Notes: generated from the letters alone by a model not told the origin. DNA of 64,000 nucleotides from Fastidiosipila sanguinis (GCF_002998295.1 NZ_CP027226.1:1604001-1668000), one strand, 5' to 3'. Shown: positions 9,927-19,976, counted from the first letter of the stretch. Numbers and translations: made by a program.

Positions 9927-10187
9927 ATGTACTTACATATTGGTGGAGAATATCAGATATCTACGAGATATATAATTGCGATATTTGATATAGATGAAAT
10001 TACAAGAGAGAATAATTTAATATCACTAGAATTTCTTAGTAATATAGAAAAAAATAAATTTCTCGACATTGTTTCTTTAGAAATTCCAAGGTCTTTAATT
10101 ATAACTTTGGATAGAAATTATTTGTCACCAATATCAGCCGACACACTTAAACAACGCATAAAAAATGGGATAAAAAATTACTATTAA
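9927..10187 (+). CDS. DUF370 family protein, RemB/YaaB-like
   Basis: 86 residues beginning MYLHIGGEYQISTRYIIAIFD, which matches the DUF370 family (YaaB/RemB, related to the matrix regulator RemA). The position between recF and gyrB is the same as yaaB in Bacillus subtilis. RemB is linked there to biofilm-matrix gene control; RemA relatives bind DNA as ring-shaped multimers. Whether this protein binds DNA is unknown. It sits 18 bases after recF and 22 before gyrB and is part of the same transcription unit. Confidence 0.85.
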   Translation: MYLHIGGEYQISTRYIIAIFDIDEITRENNLISLEFLSNIEKNKFLDIVSLEIPRSLIITLDRNYLSPISADTLKQRIKNGIKNYY

Positions 10188-10197
10188 ATTAGTATGA

Positions 10198-12323
<2,126 letters not shown>

Positions 12324-12324
<1 letters not shown>

Positions 12325-12349
12325 AAAAGGTTCCACGTGGAACCTTTTT
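12324..12349. promoter_or_regulatory. parS-like centromere site and terminator-like palindrome
   Basis: A perfect 26-bp palindrome starting one base after the gyrB stop codon. The 16-bp core GGTTCCACGTGGAACC (12329-12344) matches the ParB site consensus TGTTYCACGTGRAACA at its inner 14 positions. Flanking A5 and T5 tracts make the RNA form look like a rho-independent hairpin followed by Us, so it can also end gyrB transcription. It lies directly upstream of parB. No second copy was seen in this window. Confidence 0.85.
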
Positions 12350-12362
12350 GGTATTTAATAAT

Positions 12363-13184
12363 ATGAATAATAATAACGAAGAAAAAATATTGAATATCCC
12401 AATATTTTCGATAACACCAGACAAAGATCAACCACGAAAGATTTTTGCCGAAGATGCGTTGCAAGATCTTGCCAACTCTATTGCCAATAATGGTGTAATA
12501 GTACCAATTATTGTAAAAAGTTTAGATGATGGCAAATATCAAATTATTGCCGGTGAACGAAGATGGAGGGCATCAATACTAGCTAATCAAGAAACTATTC
12601 CTGCGATTGTACGTGATACCAACGAGTTGACAAAGCATATACAAGCGTTGATTGAAAACGTGCAACGAGATGATTTAAATGCATTAGAAGAAGCTTTAGC
12701 TTATCAAGAACTTGTTGATAAATTCAATCTATCTCATGCAAAACTAGCTGAGCAGATTGGTAAAAGTAGAACAACTATTACCAATAGTTTAAGGTTATTA
12801 AGATTACCTGAAACTGTTCAAAACCTTCTATTAGAAGATATAATTACTAATGGACATGCAAAAGCTCTTTTGGGTTTAGAAACAGATTGGCAAATAGAAG
12901 AACTTGCTTACCAAATTGTTGAAGATAATTTGTCAGTTAGGGAAACTGAAAAATTAGTAAATCAACGTAGAAATAATAAACTTTTAGAACCCGAATTAAG
13001 TAGAGATGAAATAAAAAAACTTAAACAGTTAGAAAATCAAATTAAAAAAATTGAAAGCGATTTATCTAATAAATTTTCTAGCAAAGTTAAAATTAACCTA
13101 AATAAAGACCAAAAAGGACAAATAAAAATTAAGTTTGCTAATCTAGACGATTTAGATAGAGTTCTAGATTTATTACAAGACTAG
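12363..13184 (+). CDS. parB: chromosome partitioning protein ParB (Spo0J/Noc family)
   Basis: 273 residues from the ATG; a TTG at 12348, inside the palindrome, would add five residues. Neither start has a good ribosome site, so the start is uncertain. The N-terminal ParB/Srx domain has the CTP-binding motif GERRWRAS near residue 65 and ENVQRDDLNALEEA near 103. The helix-turn-helix KLAEQIGKSRTTITNSLRLL follows. The C-terminal dimer domain ends GQIKIKFANLDDLDRVLDLL. ParB loads at parS, slides as a CTP clamp and organises the origin. There is no parA/soj next to it. Noc is a paralogue with a different site; the parS core here favours Spo0J-type ParB. Confidence 0.93.
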   Translation: MNNNNEEKILNIPIFSITPDKDQPRKIFAEDALQDLANSIANNGVIVPIIVKSLDDGKYQIIAGERRWRASILANQETIPAIVRDTNELTKHIQALIENVQRDDLNALEEALAYQELVDKFNLSHAKLAEQIGKSRTTITNSLRLLRLPETVQNLLLEDIITNGHAKALLGLETDWQIEELAYQIVEDNLSVRETEKLVNQRRNNKLLEPELSRDEIKKLKQLENQIKKIESDLSNKFSSKVKINLNKDQKGQIKIKFANLDDLDRVLDLLQD

Positions 13185-13207
13185 TAAACATGAAAAGTAA
13201 ATAAAAA

Positions 13208-13240
13208 AACAAGTAAGTTGTTACCAACAGCTTACTTGTT
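13208..13240. terminator. bidirectional terminator between convergent parB and DUF536-like gene
   Basis: Perfect 10-bp stem AACAAGTAAG / CTTACTTGTT with a 13-base loop, A-rich on the left and T-rich on the right. It lies between two convergent genes. The loop contains TTACCAAC, the same octamer (in reverse) found upstream of dnaA and of the DUF536-like gene. Confidence 0.75.
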
Positions 13241-13267
13241 CTATTATTTGCATTTTGTACTAGTTTA

Positions 13268-13816
13268 TTAATTATTATTTTGACTTTCAGAATCTTCTTC
13301 TTTGTCTCGACCAAATAATTTAGCAAGTAAGGATGGTTTTTTCTTCTTCTTAGCCTCTTCTTGAGCCATCATTGCTTTTAGTAATAGAGTGTCAGTTCTT
13401 TTCCTTGCCTCTTCATACTCTCTACGTTCTTCAATAGCGTTTTGTTTATCCTGTTCACGCAATGCTCTAGTTTGTGCTAATTCATTCTTTAGTAATTGTA
13501 CTTCAGTTCTTAAACGTTCATTATCATCCTTTAAATAGGTCAATAATTCTTCTTGAATTTCATCAGGATTGCTAATTTTCATTTGTTGTAAATCGCTGTC
13601 TTCTGTATTGGTAACATCCTTTGTAAAAGGGTCATTAAGTTGCATTAGTGATGCCAATAATTTAACACCTTCAACAGAAAGAGATTTCTTGTTGTTTACG
13701 GTAGATACATGAGGATCAAGTTCCTTTTTGTCTTGTTGCAATCGTTTGTAAACGGCTTGAGTAGTTATTTCCAACAAGTTGGCAACTTCTAAAATGCTGT
13801 AGAATTCTTTTTCCAT
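13268..13816 (-). CDS. DUF536-like protein: N-terminal helix-turn-helix plus coiled coil
   Basis: 182 residues; ATG with GGAGG seven bases upstream. Residues 1-55 form a helix-turn-helix (YSILEVANLLEITTQAVYKR, then a short wing-like part). Residues ~90-160 are a charged coiled coil (LKDDNERLRTEVQLLKNEL). The tail KPSLLAKLFGRDKEE is basic, then acidic. This layout matches the DUF536 group, best known from Gram-positive plasmids where it lies near replication genes; function unknown. Here it is chromosomal, next to parB and the origin. Its upstream spacer holds two inverted pairs of GTTGGYAA, so autoregulation is a reasonable inference. Family assignment is by pattern only. Confidence 0.65.
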   Translation of the reverse strand: MEKEFYSILEVANLLEITTQAVYKRLQQDKKELDPHVSTVNNKKSLSVEGVKLLASLMQLNDPFTKDVTNTEDSDLQQMKISNPDEIQEELLTYLKDDNERLRTEVQLLKNELAQTRALREQDKQNAIEERREYEEARKRTDTLLLKAMMAQEEAKKKKKPSLLAKLFGRDKEEDSESQNNN

Positions 13817-14363
13817 AAATACCTCCAGTATTTTTATGAATGTAAATTAACTATAGTTTATAACAAGATTATTTATATATCAATATTTATTTTACATTCG
13901 CGAAAAAACATATTACCAACGTTGTAAATTATTTGGCAACGACACCTATATATGTTGCAAACAGAGAAAATATAGTCTCATAGATTACAATATAATCGTA
14001 AGGAAAAGCATAAGTAATATTGCCAACTAGCTATATTTAAGTTGGTAAGCAAAATTAAAAAAATAAAACTTTTTAAAAATTTAATATCAGTAATAAATCC
14101 TTCTTGTTATATTGAATTTTAACTTAGCATTTTTAATTTAAACTAAATTCAACAAAAGCCTTCAAAAACTATATAAAAACACAAAAAATTAACAAATTAA
14201 TTTGCTTTATACCTATATTTAAAGCTACAATAGTAGCAATAAACTTATTCTAAACAATATCTGAGATTTTATTTTTTTCTAAACCATAATTTTAATCAAA
14301 AAGATTAAAAGGTACTTAGATTAAAGTCTCAATTTTAATTGTAATTTAGGAGGAATGAAATAA
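13817..14363. promoter_or_regulatory. AT-rich divergent spacer with two inverted pairs of GTTGGYAA
   Basis: No gene was found in these 547 bases. First pair: TTACCAAC at 13913-13920 and TTGGCAAC at 13933-13940. Second pair: TTGCCAAC at 14020-14027 and GTTGGTAA at 14041-14048. Each pair faces inward with about one helical turn between half-sites, as expected for dimeric operators. They lie 95-235 bases upstream of the DUF536-like gene. The remaining ~300 bases before the CNNM gene are nearly pure A/T and show nothing else. Confidence 0.5.
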
Positions 14364-15974
14364 GTGGAAGACCCCTGGTTGTGTAGCTTAATTGACTTAC
14401 CAAGTAAATTGGGCGTTTTTGCTCAAACTGGAACTACTAGTACTGTTGTAAATGGAAAAAATATTTGGGGAGAATTACTAGTAGTATTTATTTTATTGTT
14501 AGTTAATGGATTCTTTGCAGCCTCTGAGATGGCTGTTGTCTCAGCAAATGACAACAAGATTTTAGGTGAAGCTGAACGTGGAAATAAAAAAGCTAAACTT
14601 TTATTACGTTTTATAGAAGATTCTGGTAACTTTTTGTCTGTTATTCAAGTAGGAATTACTTTTGCAGGATTTTTATCAAGTTCTTTTGCAGGTGAGAGTT
14701 TTGCAGGACGTTTAGCTGAGTTAATTCAACCAAATGGACCTAGCGATTTTGTTTATACCTTGTCTTTGATACTTGTTACGTTGATAATTTCTTTTCTTTC
14801 TATTGTTGTTGGTGAAATGGTGCCTAAGCAAATTGCTCTTGCTAATCCCGAGAAATATGCTTTATCAGTTGTTTCAATACTCAGAGGCATTGAGTTGGTA
14901 TTTAAACCTATTACCTGGCTTATAAATCGATCTGTCAACGTAATATTAAGATTATTTAAGATTGACCCAGAAGCAAACCAAGATGTTGCCTCCGAAGAAG
15001 AAATTAGAATGATCTTAGATCAAGGTAAGAGAAGTGGAAGTATTTTGGACACTGAAAGTGAAATGATAGTTAATATCTTTGACTTCGATGACAAGGAAGT
15101 ATCAGAGATAATGACTCACAGAACCAATGTTTTTGCTTTGGATATTGATTTGACCTTAGAGGAAGTAATTAATGAAGTTGTTCATGAGAAATACAGTAGA
15201 ATCCCTGTATATGAGGATGATATCGATAATATTATTGGTACACTCCATTTGAAAGATCTTTTATACTTCTTAACTACGAATAATGACCCTAATAATAATG
15301 ATCAATTCTCAAATTCTGAATTGAGCGATAATTTTGATTTTAGAAAGATAATTCGTCAAGCATATTGGGTGCCTGAGAGTAAACATACGAATGAGCTTTT
15401 ACAAGAGATGCAGAACAACCACGTTTCAATCGCCGTTGTAGTTGATGAATACGGTGGTACTGCTGGTATTGTTACTATCGAGGACTTATTGGAAGAAATC
15501 GTTGGTAACATACAAGATGAATATGACGAAGAAGATTTTGGAATTCATAAGGTTGGTAAGAATAAGTATCAGGTTTCCGGTATGGCGACTCCAGAAGAGA
15601 TTATGAGAGTCTTGCCACAGGCTTATTTCCCTGATGATAGCGAGGAAAAAGATTACGACTATGATACGATTGCTGGTTTAATACTAGCTCTATTAGGTAA
15701 AATTCCTGATGACGATGAAGAAGTTGAAGTCGCATACAAGAATATGATTTTCAGAGTTTTATCCATGGATGATAAACGTATTGATAAAATTGAGTTAGAG
15801 ATAACTAGTTCAGCTAGAAAATACCTTGAAGTTGAACGTAGACGTGAAGAAGAGGAGAAGATTAGAGCTGAAGAAGAGCGAGAGAAACTTCGTCAAGAGC
15901 TATATGACGTTAAGTCAAGCGACAGAGATGAAGATATCTTCGATGACTTAGACTTTGATGCTGAGCAAGATTAA
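14364..15974 (+). CDS. hemolysin-like CNNM/CBS/CorC-HlyC domain membrane protein
   Basis: 536 residues, GTG start preceded by AGGAGG at nine bases. The CNNM (DUF21) membrane domain spans residues ~30-200 with about four hydrophobic segments and the motif NGFFAASEMAVVSAN. A CBS pair follows (~220-380; IMTHRTNVFALDIDLTLEEV, then HVSIAVVVDEYGGTAGIVTIEDLLEEIVG). The CorC/HlyC domain is at ~395-480. The C-terminus is a charged helix (RRREEEEKIRAEEEREKL) with an acidic end. Relatives are linked to Mg2+ or other divalent cation efflux; the hemolysin name is historical. It is a single-gene unit with a hairpin downstream. Confidence 0.9.
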   Translation: MEDPWLCSLIDLPSKLGVFAQTGTTSTVVNGKNIWGELLVVFILLLVNGFFAASEMAVVSANDNKILGEAERGNKKAKLLLRFIEDSGNFLSVIQVGITFAGFLSSSFAGESFAGRLAELIQPNGPSDFVYTLSLILVTLIISFLSIVVGEMVPKQIALANPEKYALSVVSILRGIELVFKPITWLINRSVNVILRLFKIDPEANQDVASEEEIRMILDQGKRSGSILDTESEMIVNIFDFDDKEVSEIMTHRTNVFALDIDLTLEEVINEVVHEKYSRIPVYEDDIDNIIGTLHLKDLLYFLTTNNDPNNNDQFSNSELSDNFDFRKIIRQAYWVPESKHTNELLQEMQNNHVSIAVVVDEYGGTAGIVTIEDLLEEIVGNIQDEYDEEDFGIHKVGKNKYQVSGMATPEEIMRVLPQAYFPDDSEEKDYDYDTIAGLILALLGKIPDDDEEVEVAYKNMIFRVLSMDDKRIDKIELEITSSARKYLEVERRREEEEKIRAEEEREKLRQELYDVKSSDRDEDIFDDLDFDAEQD

Positions 15975-15983
15975 GTAAAGTGT

Positions 15984-16017
15984 GATAACCCTGAGATTTG
16001 ATTAATCAGGGTTTATC
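15984..16017 (+). terminator. hairpin after the CNNM gene
   Basis: Stem GATAACCCTGA / TCAGGGTTTATC (one bulged base) with an 11-base loop, 10 bases after the stop codon. No T-run follows, so it is a weak terminator or an RNA 3'-end stabiliser. Confidence 0.5.
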
Positions 16018-16124
16018 GACCTAAAAAGATAATTATTAATTTTAGATAATATCTTTGCAGCATTGTGACATATGGAGTCTTATAAAAATAAAGTGCTTTG
16101 TAATGTATTGTTTACAGTAATTAT

Positions 16125-16282
16125 ATGCCAAAATCTCACGAAAGAGAATATACAGAAGAGCTCCAAAGTCACCATTTAAATGATTTCAAAAAAGATGGTG
16201 AATTAGAACAAAAGAAAAAGAGCTTTTAACCAAAGAAGAATTTCAAGATATCAATATAAGATCTGATGATTTCGAGGCCTAA
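16125..16282 (+). pseudogene. frameshifted remnant of a small gene; 3' end shared with the 17.7-kb gene
   Basis: An ATG at 16125 opens a 34-residue frame (MPKSHEREYTEELQSHHLND...) that stops at 16227. Shifting one base in the preceding A-rich run would continue it as ELLTKEEFQDINIRSDDFEA to a TAA at 16280-16282. The same C-terminal peptide is encoded at 18230-18289, downstream of the gene at 17672. This looks like a decayed relative of that gene that keeps only its 3' part. The product is not recognised. The ATG has no strong ribosome site. Confidence 0.45.
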
Positions 16283-16417
16283 TTTTAACCCATCAAATCC
16301 AGTATACATCAAACAAAAACAGATTTATAGACTTCCGCTTGCAGATTTATTCTGTTAAAATATGGTTAAGAAATAATTACCATAGGAAGTGGTTTTATGA
16401 GAGATATCAACTATTGA
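16225..16417 (+). repeat. direct repeat copy 1 (~190 bp)
   Basis: Bases 16225-16403 match 18232-18410 with 5 differences in 179 (offset 2007); weaker identity runs to 16417. The unit contains a 3' gene end (TKEEFQDINIRSDDFEA, stop), a promoter-like stretch near TTAAAATATGG, a purine-rich ribosome site (AGGAAGTGG) and a six-codon ORF at 16397-16417 encoding MRDINY. It precedes the small membrane protein gene at 16466. Confidence 0.95.
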
Positions 16418-16465
16418 TTTAAATTACACAAAAGGTATATTTTTGAAGATATCTGGGGGGCAATT

Positions 16466-16645
16466 ATGAAAAAAAGTGATTTATTTTTCGGTATAATTTT
16501 TATACTTTTATCAATACTAAGTGCGACAGTTTTCTTTACACAAGTTAAACCAAATATGTATTTATTGATGTTATCTATAGCATTACTAATCTCTGGACTA
16601 ATTCTTCTAATAAAGTTTTTATGGAAAATCTGGAGTAAAAAATGA
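16466..16645 (+). CDS. small two-helix membrane protein, unrecognised
   Basis: 59 residues, ATG six bases after GGGGGG. Two hydrophobic segments, about residues 6-24 (LFFGIIFILLSILSATVFF) and 31-52, are joined by a short polar turn and end in a basic tail (LWKIWSKK). Small two-helix proteins of this kind can be bacteriocin immunity proteins, holin-like or toxin peptides; nothing in the sequence decides between these. It follows repeat copy 1 by 48 bases, as the gene at 18465 follows copy 2. The strong ribosome site makes it a likely real gene. Confidence 0.55.
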   Translation: MKKSDLFFGIIFILLSILSATVFFTQVKPNMYLLMLSIALLISGLILLIKFLWKIWSKK

Positions 16646-16818
16646 AAAAATATCTGTAAAAATTTATCCATTATCACGTTAATGGCAATATTGTTTTAAA
16701 TAACCAATAAAATTTTGAAAGCAAGTGAACTTAATAGTGAGTATCCATATCCAGACGAACTCTCAGCATTAACAATAGATTTGATTAAAAATAGTTATTT
16801 AGATATGTTTTAGGAATT

Positions 16819-17442
16819 ATGCATATGATTTTGAAAGAAAATAAATATAACGAAACTGACAATAACTTGACAAAGAAAGTAATCATTTCTCTATCAATGA
16901 TAATATTGATTTTATTGATATTATTTGTCCCCTATACAAGTAGTATCCAGAAAACTATTCCTTCTGTACATAAAAATGCAGAAGGAATATATCAAAAAAG
17001 TTACATATACATTTCTGGCGAAGTAAAAAGCACAGTTTTTAGAAATTTATATAGTTCCATTTTTAATAAAAATTATGATAATGATCCCTATTGGTACTTC
17101 AAAGGAATAATTGCTCCAGCAGAACTTATAGATAACGAATCTGATACGATAGACTACGCAACTGATCTTCAACTTAATTCAAATGGGGAGCTATATTACC
17201 TACATATAATAGATTTTAAAGGTGGAGGTCTAAAGACAAATCACTCATTAGACATCATCTCAGATGATAATATGTCAAAAATAATAATATTTGAGAACCT
17301 TAAGCCAGTTACAAATATACCTAGAGATGTGCATAAAATTCCTTTTTGGTTAGGGCCTGAATTTAGTGAAGAAAGCGCATACGAACTTTTTGAAAAACAA
17401 TACATCTCAAGTTATTACAACTTAACGAAACGAACTGAGTAA
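16819..17442 (+). CDS. hypothetical membrane-anchored protein
   Basis: 207 residues, ATG with TAGGAA just upstream; a second ATG two codons later is an alternative start. A single hydrophobic segment at ~21-42 (VIISLSMIILILLILFVPY) is followed by an extracytoplasmic domain of about 165 residues rich in Asp, Asn, Ile and Tyr with no recognised motif. There is no lipobox. A signal anchor is the simplest reading. The 170 bases upstream hold a short open stretch (ASELNSEYPYPDELSALTID...) ending at TAG 16811-16813, probably the debris of another gene. Family unknown. Confidence 0.7.
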   Translation: MHMILKENKYNETDNNLTKKVIISLSMIILILLILFVPYTSSIQKTIPSVHKNAEGIYQKSYIYISGEVKSTVFRNLYSSIFNKNYDNDPYWYFKGIIAPAELIDNESDTIDYATDLQLNSNGELYYLHIIDFKGGGLKTNHSLDIISDDNMSKIIIFENLKPVTNIPRDVHKIPFWLGPEFSEESAYELFEKQYISSYYNLTKRTE

Positions 17443-17498
17443 GAAAAAGAGAGATAAGTATTTGAGTACAACAAAAGTACTATTAAGATTTGACTTTA

Positions 17499-17603
17499 AT
17501 GGGGTTAGGTTATCTCCCTAGTGATGTAGGTGTAATATTCGGAATAATTAGAAACGCAATAAATTTAGCTGAAGTTGTAAAAAAAGCACCAGAAAAACAA
17601 TGA
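17499..17603 (+). CDS. possible small peptide, 34 residues
   Basis: An ATG-started frame encodes MGLGYLPSDVGVIFGIIRNA then INLAEVVKKAPEKQ. The middle could form an amphipathic helix with a basic C-terminal end. No convincing ribosome site precedes it, so it may be a gene fragment. Small amphipathic peptides next to small membrane proteins sometimes are bacteriocins, but there is no leader, export gene or modification gene nearby. Weakly supported. Confidence 0.25.
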   Translation: MGLGYLPSDVGVIFGIIRNAINLAEVVKKAPEKQ

Positions 17604-17671
17604 TTTTAAAAAATGAAAAATTCACTTATGTTGTGCACTGACTGTTGAATACATGGATAGCGGGGTAATAT

Positions 17672-18220
17672 ATGGTTTCTTGTAAAAAATTTGATGGAAA
17701 AAAATTCTTAAAAATAATTTTGATAATACTCTTAATAATCATATTCTCATTAACTATATTTTGGTGGTGTTACACTCCTTCTATTAGCTCTTTTTTGTCA
17801 AACAAACCTACAGAAGCCACTATATATCTTGACGTTTATAAATCTACTGAGCAGTTAAAGAAAGAAAAAGCAGACTTTATGGATACAGGAGCATCATTTG
17901 AAAGTTATGAATTAGCTATAAATAAAAGAGAACAATTAGATAAACTAATCGAATTTTTTGATAATATCAATTTAAGAATTGATATATTCACAACCCTTAA
18001 TAATTTTTTAGGCGTACAAGGTAAAAATATGCCAGAAGGATTTGAATATCTAATTTTTACATCTCTTGTATACACTGAAAACAAGAGTGATTCATTATTT
18101 TTTTCAAGATTAGAGTTCGATGGTCCTGGTAAAATAAAATACAAAATAATCAATAACGATAAGATTGATAAACTAGTAGACTACGTAAAGGTTAATGGTC
18201 AACCTCTAGAAAACGAGTAA
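17672..18220 (+). CDS. hypothetical membrane-anchored protein, probably shortened by a nonsense codon
   Basis: 182 residues, ATG nine bases after GGGG. A hydrophobic segment at ~12-34 (LKIILIILLIIIFSLTIFWW) anchors an extracytoplasmic domain of ~150 residues with no known motif. The TAA at 18218 is followed in the same frame by 22 more codons (LKKALTKEEFQDINIRSDDFEA) to a second TAA at 18287-18289. The same C-terminal peptide is present at 16.22-16.28 kb. The protein is therefore likely a truncated form of a family that normally ends in this peptide. Function unknown. Confidence 0.7.
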   Translation: MVSCKKFDGKKFLKIILIILLIIIFSLTIFWWCYTPSISSFLSNKPTEATIYLDVYKSTEQLKKEKADFMDTGASFESYELAINKREQLDKLIEFFDNINLRIDIFTTLNNFLGVQGKNMPEGFEYLIFTSLVYTENKSDSLFFSRLEFDGPGKIKYKIINNDKIDKLVDYVKVNGQPLENE

Positions 18221-18231
18221 CTTAAAAAAGC

Positions 18232-18424
18232 TTTAACCAAAGAAGAATTTCAAGATATCAATATAAGATCTGATGATTTCGAGGCCTAATTTTAACCCAT
18301 CAAATCCAGTATACATCAAACAAAAACAGATTTATAGACTTCCGCTTGTAGATTTATTCTGTTAAAATATGGTTAAGAAACAATTACCATAAGAGATGGT
18401 TTTATGAGAGTGATGAGTTATTGA
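18232..18424 (+). repeat. direct repeat copy 2 (~190 bp)
   Basis: Second copy of the unit at 16225. It holds the out-of-use C-terminal coding end of the 17672 gene, a promoter-like AT stretch, a purine-rich ribosome site (AAGAGATGG) and a six-codon ORF at 18404-18424 encoding MRVMSY. It precedes the membrane protein gene at 18465. The six-codon frame keeps its start and stop although its middle codons differ from copy 1. Confidence 0.95.
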
Positions 18425-18464
18425 GTTTATCAGTAATTAGTGAAATTTAAAAAAGAGGATAAAA

Positions 18465-18734
18465 ATGAATAAAAAAATGAATAAAAAAATATTATTTAAT
18501 AGATCCATATACAGTATCTGTATAGTTTTCATATTATCTTTTTTCCCATTTGCTATAAAATTCGAAGAAACAAATTTATTAATGGGCTTCCCAGTAGAAT
18601 TCTATACAATTTATTTAAATCATAAATCAATGCATTTTAACTTGGGCCATTTCATCGTTAATTCTATGGCTGTTTATTTGCTACTATCAGCAGCTGCTTT
18701 TATTGCTAATAAGATAAAACATTATAAAGAATAA
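18465..18734 (+). CDS. small two-helix membrane protein, unrecognised
   Basis: 89 residues, with AGAGGA at eight bases before the ATG. Two hydrophobic segments, about residues 14-32 and 63-82, are separated by a 30-residue loop (KFEETNLLMGFPVEFYTIYL...), probably outside the cell. The C-terminus is basic (NKIKHYKE). It is not similar by eye to the 59-residue protein that follows repeat copy 1, although both occupy the same position after the repeat. Family unknown. It is probably cotranscribed with the next small gene. Confidence 0.6.
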   Translation: MNKKMNKKILFNRSIYSICIVFILSFFPFAIKFEETNLLMGFPVEFYTIYLNHKSMHFNLGHFIVNSMAVYLLLSAAAFIANKIKHYKE

Positions 18735-18753
18735 AATCTAAAGGAAAATCAAA

Positions 18754-18912
18754 ATGAAAAAAATATACAAAGATCATTACAAGAATAGAGCAGGCTATCT
18801 TCCGTTATCTATATATTTTTTAATTTTATCTGTCCTTAATTTTGGTAACGGTAGATATATATTTTTGGGTACAGCAATAATATTTTTAACAATGTACATG
18901 TCGAAAGATTAG
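18754..18912 (+). CDS. small two-helix membrane protein, 52 residues
   Basis: 52 residues, ATG with AAAGGAAAA upstream, 19 bases after the preceding gene. A basic N-terminus (MKKIYKDHYKNRAGYLP) leads into two hydrophobic stretches (SIYFLILSVLNFG and YIFLGTAIIFLTMYM) joined at GNGR. Family unknown. A clear terminator 27 bases downstream ends the 18.4-18.9 kb unit. Confidence 0.5.
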   Translation: MKKIYKDHYKNRAGYLPLSIYFLILSVLNFGNGRYIFLGTAIIFLTMYMSKD

Positions 18913-18938
18913 TCATATTAGATAGCGTTTATAATTTA

Positions 18939-18967
18939 AGAGAGGGATATTTTCCCCTCTCTTTTTT
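18939..18967 (+). terminator. rho-independent terminator
   Basis: Stem AGAGAGGG / CCCTCTCT with an eight-base loop followed by TTTTTT. It closes the small membrane protein operon. Confidence 0.9.
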
Positions 18968-19101
18968 GTCTTAAATGTAGAGAGTTCCTTACAAAACTAA
19001 AGGAGATTTTATACTCATTTTAATCTATAAAAATCTTTCAAAAATTGAAGCAGTTTTTAGTGAATCGAAAATGATGTGACCCCCAAAAGTTAGACTTTTT
19101 T

Positions 19102-19135
19102 AGCGTAGCAGTTTATATGACTGCTACGCTATTTT
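19102..19135 (+). terminator. terminator inside the left end of the insertion sequence
   Basis: Stem AGCGTAGCAGT / ACTGCTACGCT (11 bp, perfect) with a seven-base loop, followed by ATTTTTAT on the plus strand. It points inward and would stop host transcription entering the element from the left, which runs antisense to the transposase. Confidence 0.75.
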
Positions 19136-19953
19136 TATGCAGCCAAGAGTCTAAGCCTGTATTGCACTGGACTTAGCCATCCTAATTTTTCTTTAATCCT
19201 TTGTTCATTATAATACTTTATATATCGTTCTATTTCTGACTTTAGCTCATCATAGCTATAGTAAGTAACACCATAATAGATTTCTTGCTTAAGTAGTCCA
19301 AAGAAGTTCTCCATAACAGCGTTATCACGACAGTTGCCCTTACGAGACATACTTTGGAAGATTCTTTCTTCTTTTAGACGATGAGAGTATGCTTTCATTT
19401 GGTAAGCCCAGCCTTGATCCGAATGGAAAGTCCTTCTATATTTGCAATCTGATGTTATTGCAATAGCCTGTTCCAATGCACCCATGACATTTTTAGCAGA
19501 AGGATTCTTGTCAATTGCATAGCTTATTATTTCACCATTACACATATCCATAAATGGATCCAGATAGAGCTTATGCATTGTCATGTGACCCTTAGCATTA
19601 ATCTCATAATACTTAAACTCTGTAGTATCTGTTGTAATCTTCTGATGTGGAATATATGTATTAAATCGTCTCCTTATGCGATTAGGAGCAACCGTTCCGA
19701 CTTTACCTTTGTACGAACTGTACTTTCGGCTCTTTCGAGTGAAGGAGGTAACCTGCAAAACAAGTTTTTGCATTATACGTTGTACTTTCTTTTTGTTCAC
19801 ACAGTAGCCTTGGTTTCTTAATTCTCCAACCACTCGACGATAACCATAATTCTTGTGAGTCTCTCTGATTTCAATAATCTTATCCTCGATTTCTTTATCA
19901 GGGTTCTCTCTATAGAATCTTTTCTGCCAGTACATATATGTTGCTTTAGGCAT
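19135..19953 (-). CDS. IS3-family transposase OrfB (DDE integrase catalytic part)
   Basis: 272 residues from the first ATG. The rve-type catalytic core shows Asp in TTDTTEFKY (~residue 97), Asp in FHSDQGWAYQ (~157) and Glu in NAVMENFFGLLKQE (~195). An HTH_21-like part precedes it (IIEIRETHKNYGYRRVVGEL). The frame is open well upstream of this ATG (ALVINSLRGEFKLKDLLSY...), overlapping the end of orfA in the -1 frame, so the working transposase is probably an OrfAB fusion made by -1 frameshifting. Both frames are intact. Confidence 0.93.
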   Translation of the reverse strand: MPKATYMYWQKRFYRENPDKEIEDKIIEIRETHKNYGYRRVVGELRNQGYCVNKKKVQRIMQKLVLQVTSFTRKSRKYSSYKGKVGTVAPNRIRRRFNTYIPHQKITTDTTEFKYYEINAKGHMTMHKLYLDPFMDMCNGEIISYAIDKNPSAKNVMGALEQAIAITSDCKYRRTFHSDQGWAYQMKAYSHRLKEERIFQSMSRKGNCRDNAVMENFFGLLKQEIYYGVTYYSYDELKSEIERYIKYYNEQRIKEKLGWLSPVQYRLRLLAA

Positions 19954-19976
19954 GCTTGTATAAGAGAGAAGGTCTT

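Noticed and set aside
16411-16677. 88-codon frame on the minus strand
   Set aside because: It lies opposite the 59-residue membrane protein gene, which has a better ribosome site and a convincing hydrophobic profile.
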